The notes under the pieces were generated by a model, which was given only the letters and a program-made list of their open reading frames with translations, was not told the DNA's origin and did no database searches. From Opitutales bacterium (GTDB taxonomy: Bacteria; Verrucomicrobiota; Verrucomicrobiia; Opitutales; UBA2987), in contig JAJFLT010000136.1 of the NCBI GenBank assembly GCA_021772555.1, positions 1 to 9,614 on the forward strand: 9,614 nt of DNA. Direction: 5' to 3'. Every line of letters starts with the position of its first letter. The stretch's first letter is position 1. Positions 6,726 to 9,614 of the stretch are shown one piece after another. The position numbers and the translations under genes are program-made.

Positions 6726-7748
6726 TTATTGGTTGGCCGCTTTTGAAGCCGAATCGAGTGACTGGTTTTGCCCCGGACTCTCCTTCAGTTCCTCAACCAC
6801 CCCGATTTCGCGGTATTTATTGTAGCGGTTTATTTTCAGCGCTTTGGAAGAAAAGGCCCTTAACTCCTTCAGGTGTCGGGATATCGCTACGCGAACATTT
6901 TCACTGGCCTGTTGAGGATCGCAATGAGCGCCCCCGAACGGTTCCTGGATCATTTCGTCCGCCACACCCAAGTGGCATAGGTCTGCGGCGCTGATTTTCA
7001 TCGCCTCGGCCGCTTTGGGGGCGTGCGCCCGGTCCTTCCAGAGGATCGCAGCCGAGGCTTCCGGGGAAGCCACCGAGTAGTAGGCGAATTGTAGAATGAG
7101 GATGCGGTCGGCTATCCCAATCCCCAGGGCGCCACCGGAACCGCCCTCTCCGATGACGATGGAAATGACCGGGACGGGCAGTTGGCTCATCTCCAGCAGA
7201 TTCGATGCGATGGCCTCTGCCACATGGCATTCCTCCGCCTTGATGCCCGGATAGGCGCCGGGTGTATCGATAAATGAAATCAAAGGCAGCTTGAATTTCG
7301 CCGCCGTTTTCATGAGCCGGTTGGCCTTGCGGTATCCCGGGGGCTGGGGCATGCCGAAATTTCGCCGCAGGTTTTCTTTGGTTCCACGGCCTTTTTGTTG
7401 GGCCAGCAACATGACCGCCTTGCCCTCGAAAAATGCCGTTCCGCCAATGAGGGCATGGTCGTCGCCCATTCTCCGGTCTCCGTGTAATTCTTGAAAATCG
7501 TTAAAAATGGCCTCGATATAATCGAGTGAATAGGGCCTTTGGGGGTGGCGCGCCAATTGAACTTTTTGCCACGTGGTCAGGTTGGCAAAAATCTCCTGTC
7601 GTGTGGCCTCGATTTTTTTTTCGATCGCCCCGACCTCTTTTTGGACATCCAGCTTGTGTCGGCGAGATGTGCTCTTGAGCGCCAAAAGCTGTTCCTCCAG
7701 ATCGCGCAGCGGTTTTTCAAATTCCAGCGTGTATTGGGGCTTTTCCAT
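6726..7748 (-). CDS. accA: Acetyl-CoA carboxylase carboxyltransferase subunit alpha
   Basis: AccA with AccD forms the carboxyltransferase that moves CO2 from biotin on AccB to acetyl-CoA, giving malonyl-CoA for fatty-acid synthesis. The 340-residue protein begins with the family's coiled-coil-like N-terminus (about 3-58), followed by ARHPQRPYSLDYI (66-78), ELHGDRRMGDD (87-97), QQKGRGTKENLRRNFGMP (117-134), DTPGAYPGI (161-169) and the oxyanion-forming GEGGSGGALGIG (200-211). The ATG at 7748 matches the usual N-terminus and has AGGT about 8 nt upstream. The tail after the common end near NRYNKYREIG is about 25 residues longer than in E. coli and polar. One block usually written EERGQAEAIA reads EECHVAEAIA (172-181). 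The TPR gene lies 59 bp upstream on the same strand. accD and accBC are not in the window. Confidence 0.95.
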   Translation of the reverse strand: MEKPQYTLEFEKPLRDLEEQLLALKSTSRRHKLDVQKEVGAIEKKIEATRQEIFANLTTWQKVQLARHPQRPYSLDYIEAIFNDFQELHGDRRMGDDHALIGGTAFFEGKAVMLLAQQKGRGTKENLRRNFGMPQPPGYRKANRLMKTAAKFKLPLISFIDTPGAYPGIKAEECHVAEAIASNLLEMSQLPVPVISIVIGEGGSGGALGIGIADRILILQFAYYSVASPEASAAILWKDRAHAPKAAEAMKISAADLCHLGVADEMIQEPFGGAHCDPQQASENVRVAISRHLKELRAFSSKALKINRYNKYREIGVVEELKESPGQNQSLDSASKAANQ

Positions 7749-7807
7749 TAATTAACCTAATGCATGAGATTTCGATGTTACGACCGATCCCTTAAAAAAA
7801 ATTAGAG

Positions 7808-8167
7808 CTATGGGGAAGTTTCTTCGCTTGGGGGTTTCGTCAGTTCGTCTTTCCAACTAAGGGTGCGGGCCTGGGCCCCGAATTTTTCCGCCTTTTCCTT
7901 GTTACCCCGTTCCATCCAGATTCTGGATAAACTGGTATGGATATGTATGTCTTCAGGGCAAATGGCAAGGGCTTTTTCCGCTGCCTTGAGGGCCTCGTCG
8001 AGGAGGCGCTGGGAGAAGCAAACCTCCGCTAGGGCGTGCCAGGCGGCAAAGGATTGTGGGTCCTGAAGGACGGCTCTGCGGAGTTTCTCCTGGGCAATTT
8101 CACTATCTCCCAGGGTAAAATCCAGAGTTGCCTCCTCCACCAAAATTTGAACTTCGTTTCCGCTCAT
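7808..8167 (-). CDS. Small TPR-repeat protein, function unknown
   Basis: This 119-residue soluble protein is built almost wholly of tetratricopeptide-like helix pairs: about residues 8-39 (EEATLDFTLGDSEIAQEKLRRAVLQDP), 40-72 (WHALAEVCFSQRLLDEALKAAEKALAICP) and 73-105 (IHTSLSRIWMERGNKEKAEKFGAQA). The TPR consensus small and hydrophobic positions are clear in the last two. It has no signal peptide or membrane segment, and the C-terminus is short, polar and proline-rich. TPRs usually bind partner proteins, and no catalytic domain is attached. It precedes accA by 59 bp and is probably cotranscribed with it, which may or may not reflect a shared task. The ATG at 8167 has no good Shine-Dalgarno. 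The nucleotides just upstream (8168-8180) form a small palindrome, GACAC-CGA-GTGTC, which could mask or shape the start. Confidence 0.75.
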   Translation of the reverse strand: MSGNEVQILVEEATLDFTLGDSEIAQEKLRRAVLQDPQSFAAWHALAEVCFSQRLLDEALKAAEKALAICPEDIHIHTSLSRIWMERGNKEKAEKFGAQARTLSWKDELTKPPSEETSP

Positions 8168-8173
8168 GACACC

Positions 8174-8307
8174 GAGTGTCCAGAAACGATGGAGTTGGTA
8201 TTTAAATGAGCAATCTTATTCCTCACCTGCCGAGAGGAATACCGTGACTCAAGAACTCGGTCGGACTGCGCCGTGGGGAACTCTCAGCTGAGAGGTTCTA
8301 GACACCC
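8174..8307. repeat. 134-bp segment bounded by imperfect inverted repeats
   Basis: GAGTGTCCAGAAAC (8174-8187) is matched at 11 of 14 positions by the reverse complement of 8294-8307. Inside lies the palindrome at 8281-8294 and CCGAG/CTCGG pairing around 8229-8258. The shape recalls a mini transposable element or a structured RNA, lying directly upstream of the TPR gene start. There is no obvious target duplication and no ORF inside. The mismatch level means chance or a decayed element cannot be excluded. Confidence 0.35.
8278..8298. repeat. Palindrome CTCTCAGCTGAGAG with extended arms
   Basis: The core 8281-8294 is a perfect 14-bp palindrome. With GAA on the left and GTTC on the right it extends to three more pairs with one extra base. 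It lacks a loop, so it suits a dimeric protein site or a cruciform better than a terminator. Confidence 0.5.
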
Positions 8308-8321
8308 TTTTAGTGAGGGTG
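8303..8321 (-). terminator. Hairpin overlapping the stop of the small ORF
   Basis: CACCCT (8303-8308) and AGGGTG (8316-8321) form a 6-bp stem with a 7-nt loop containing the stop codon of the small ORF at 8310-8312. No T-run follows on the minus strand, so a terminator role is weak. Confidence 0.3.
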
Positions 8322-8492
8322 GCAGATGAAATACCGGGAATAGGAACTCTTGAACCAATAATCGGCTACTTCCTCATTGGTCAGCCGTACCTTGAGAGCG
8401 CGTTGTAATTTCCTGCGTAGACAGCGTATCGCCTCAATCTGATTACTTTTTGCATCCGATTCAATTCCTTGGTGGGGTAGGTGGGTTTTCAT
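8310..8492 (-). CDS. Possible small protein of 60 residues, unknown
   Basis: From the ATG at 8492 the frame encodes a 60-residue basic protein whose middle, IEAIRCLRRKLQRALKVRLT followed by NEEVADYWFKSSYSRYF, looks like two amphipathic helices with a positively charged face. GGAGAG lies about 10 nt before the ATG, a usable ribosome binding site. I recognise no family. The frame could begin one codon earlier at a TTG. It sits alone in a 578-bp gap between the sigma-54 regulator and the TPR gene on the same strand, and its stop lies in a hairpin. It may be a real small DNA- or RNA-binding protein, a remnant of a longer gene, or a chance ORF. Confidence 0.4.
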   Translation of the reverse strand: MKTHLPHQGIESDAKSNQIEAIRCLRRKLQRALKVRLTNEEVADYWFKSSYSRYFICHPH

Positions 8493-8745
8493 CAACAGCT
8501 CGCTCTCCGCAATAGTAGTTACAAGTTTGGTGCAGTGATAAAATATTTCGCCCCGATAGGTGGAATGTTAAGGTTCTCGAACGAAGTTTACATTTTTTTT
8601 ACAATTGGATACGTGCGCTACAACCAAAGCACTCTTGTGGGAGCAGTATGAAGGGATTGTGCCCTTCGATTAAGTCCTTTCCCCCCTTATGTGGTTTGAT
8701 TGCCAAGAACTCCGCCTCCGTGGATCTGTTTTCTGGAATTCCGGC
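8493..8745. other. Intergenic stretch, no gene seen
   Basis: I see no gene on either strand between the regulator's stop and the small ORF. The stretch is more AT-rich than its neighbours near 8540-8605, with a T8 run at about 8590. It holds the hairpin at 8650-8667. No -24/-12 sigma-54 promoter (GG-N10-GC with TGGCAC/TTGC context) could be identified. Confidence 0.5.
8650..8667 (-). terminator. Possible terminator hairpin after the sigma-54 regulator
   Basis: GAAGGG (8650-8655) and CCCTTC (8662-8667) form a perfect 6-bp stem with a 6-nt loop, about 80 nt beyond the regulator's stop. No U-run follows in the minus direction, so it is at best a weak or factor-assisted terminator. Confidence 0.3.
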
Positions 8746-9614
8746 TTATGGGCTGGGATCAGGTTGTCTTTCAGATTTTAGAAACTGGTGGACGGCCTGC
8801 GGGCTGATGCCCAGGAGTCGGGCGGCTTCGCTCTGGTTGCCATTCGCTTTTTCGAGAGCTTCTAGAATCAGTCGTTTACGCATGGATCCAAGGTAAGTCT
8901 CCATGGAAAACCCCTCCTGCACTTCCGGCCAATCCCTGTCCGTTTGCTTATAATGAGCCGGTTGCATGTTGCCGGCCTGCAAGTCCTCCGGTTCCAGGAC
9001 CCGTTTAGTGCTGAGCATGGCGGCTCGCTCGATTACGTTTTGCAAATCGCGAATATTTCCCGGCCAGGATTGGTTTTCCAGAAATTCGAGGCTTTTTACG
9101 GACAGTTGCTTGGGGGTTTTCAGCGATGCATTGAAGCGTTCGAGAATGTAGACAGCAATTTTGGAAATATCACTCCGCCGGTCTCGTAATTCGGGAAGCC
9201 AGATTTCACCCACTCTGAGCCGGTAATAAAGGTCATCGCGAAAATTTCCCAGGCGGACCTGCTCGTAAAGATTCTTGTTCGTGGCCGCGATGATGCGCAC
9301 GTTGACTTTGTAAGGGCGGGTTGACCCCAGTGGGTCCGTCTCCCCATCCTCGATTACCCGCAGTAGTTTGGCCTGGATTTTCAACGAAAGCCCACCCATT
9401 TCATCAAGCAGCAAGGTTCCTCCATCAGCTAATTCGAATTTCCCCTTTTGGCGCATGATGGCTCCCGTAAAAGCGCCCTTTTTATGGCCGAATAACAAGC
9501 TCTCGGCCAATGGTTCTGGTATGGAAGCGCAATTCACGATGACAAGAGGCTTGCCCGCCCGCTCGCTCATCCGGTGAATAAATCGGGCCAGAACATCTTT
9601 GCCGGTGCCGGTTT
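8746..9614 (-). CDS. Sigma-54-dependent transcriptional activator, AAA+ and HTH part (runs off right edge)
   Basis: This is the C-terminal 288 codons of a bacterial enhancer-binding protein, which uses ATP hydrolysis to open promoters held by RNA polymerase with sigma-54. At the window edge the frame is already inside the Walker A loop (TGTGKD). There follow the sigma-54-contacting loop GAFTGA, Walker B TLLLDE, sensor I RIIAATN, the arginine-finger region NFRDDLYYRL, and the sensor II region WPGNIRDLQNVIERAAML. A short linker then leads to a Fis-type helix-turn-helix, ANGNQSEAARLLGISPQAVHQFLK. An internal ATG at 9570 is not the start, because it falls after the P-loop. The N-terminal sensory domain is outside, so the signal (two-component receiver, GAF, PAS or other) is unknown. 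GNIRDLQ replaces the more common GNVREL(Q/E). The stop TAA is at 8746-8748. Confidence 0.93.
   Translation of the reverse strand, partial: TGTGKDVLARFIHRMSERAGKPLVIVNCASIPEPLAESLLFGHKKGAFTGAIMRQKGKFELADGGTLLLDEMGGLSLKIQAKLLRVIEDGETDPLGSTRPYKVNVRIIAATNKNLYEQVRLGNFRDDLYYRLRVGEIWLPELRDRRSDISKIAVYILERFNASLKTPKQLSVKSLEFLENQSWPGNIRDLQNVIERAAMLSTKRVLEPEDLQAGNMQPAHYKQTDRDWPEVQEGFSMETYLGSMRKRLILEALEKANGNQSEAARLLGISPQAVHQFLKSERQPDPSP

Noticed and set aside
8648..8896. Plus-strand open frame of 82 codons near the regulator
   Set aside because: It is antisense to the Fis-type HTH coding end and its upstream part is intergenic, with no recognisable domain.
8746..9570. Complete regulator starting at the ATG at 9570
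   Set aside because: The frame continues upstream to the window edge through TGTGKD of Walker A, so that ATG is internal.

Overview
The window looks like a stretch of ordinary chromosome from a Gram-negative-type (diderm) bacterium. Evidence for this is a peptidoglycan-recycling ligase of the meso-diaminopimelate type (Mpl), a lipoprotein-type ModA, a split bacterial acetyl-CoA carboxylase (AccA) and a sigma-54 enhancer-binding protein. Codon and base use is moderately GC-rich and fairly even across the genes. I cannot fix the lineage from sequence alone. The gene mix would suit a deltaproteobacterial or Nitrospinota-like genome, but that is a weak inference.

Layout from left to right. Positions 1-805 are on the minus strand: the 5' part of glyA (serine hydroxymethyltransferase, running off the window) preceded by a small low-molecular-weight phosphatase with an arginine-phosphatase-like active-site loop. 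Positions 968-3324 are on the plus strand: mpl followed by a XerD-type tyrosine recombinase, with start and stop codons overlapping in GTGA. Positions 3336-3504 hold a 169-bp palindromic MITE-like element between the convergent ends of xerD and modB. Positions 3501-5788 are on the minus strand: a short-chain dehydrogenase, then modA, then modB. The modA-modB gap holds a run of 7-bp repeats, and no modC is seen. At 5911-6693 on the plus strand is a PhnP-like metallo-beta-lactamase-fold hydrolase. Positions 6726-8167 are on the minus strand: a small TPR protein gene followed by accA. Positions 8168-8745 are mostly non-coding, with several inverted repeats and one possible 60-residue ORF. From 8746 to the right edge, on the minus strand, is the 3' part of a sigma-54-dependent activator gene (AAA+ domain plus Fis-type HTH).

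The genes fall into housekeeping groups: one-carbon and serine metabolism with protein dephosphorylation, cell-wall recycling coupled to chromosome segregation, molybdate uptake, and fatty-acid synthesis. No defence system, CRISPR array, prophage, rRNA or tRNA is visible. The observations most worth a second look are the palindromic element whose terminal repeat supplies the stop codon of modB together with the missing modC, the heptanucleotide repeat run inside the mod operon, the Thr-containing phosphatase loop, and the structured intergenic block upstream of the TPR gene.
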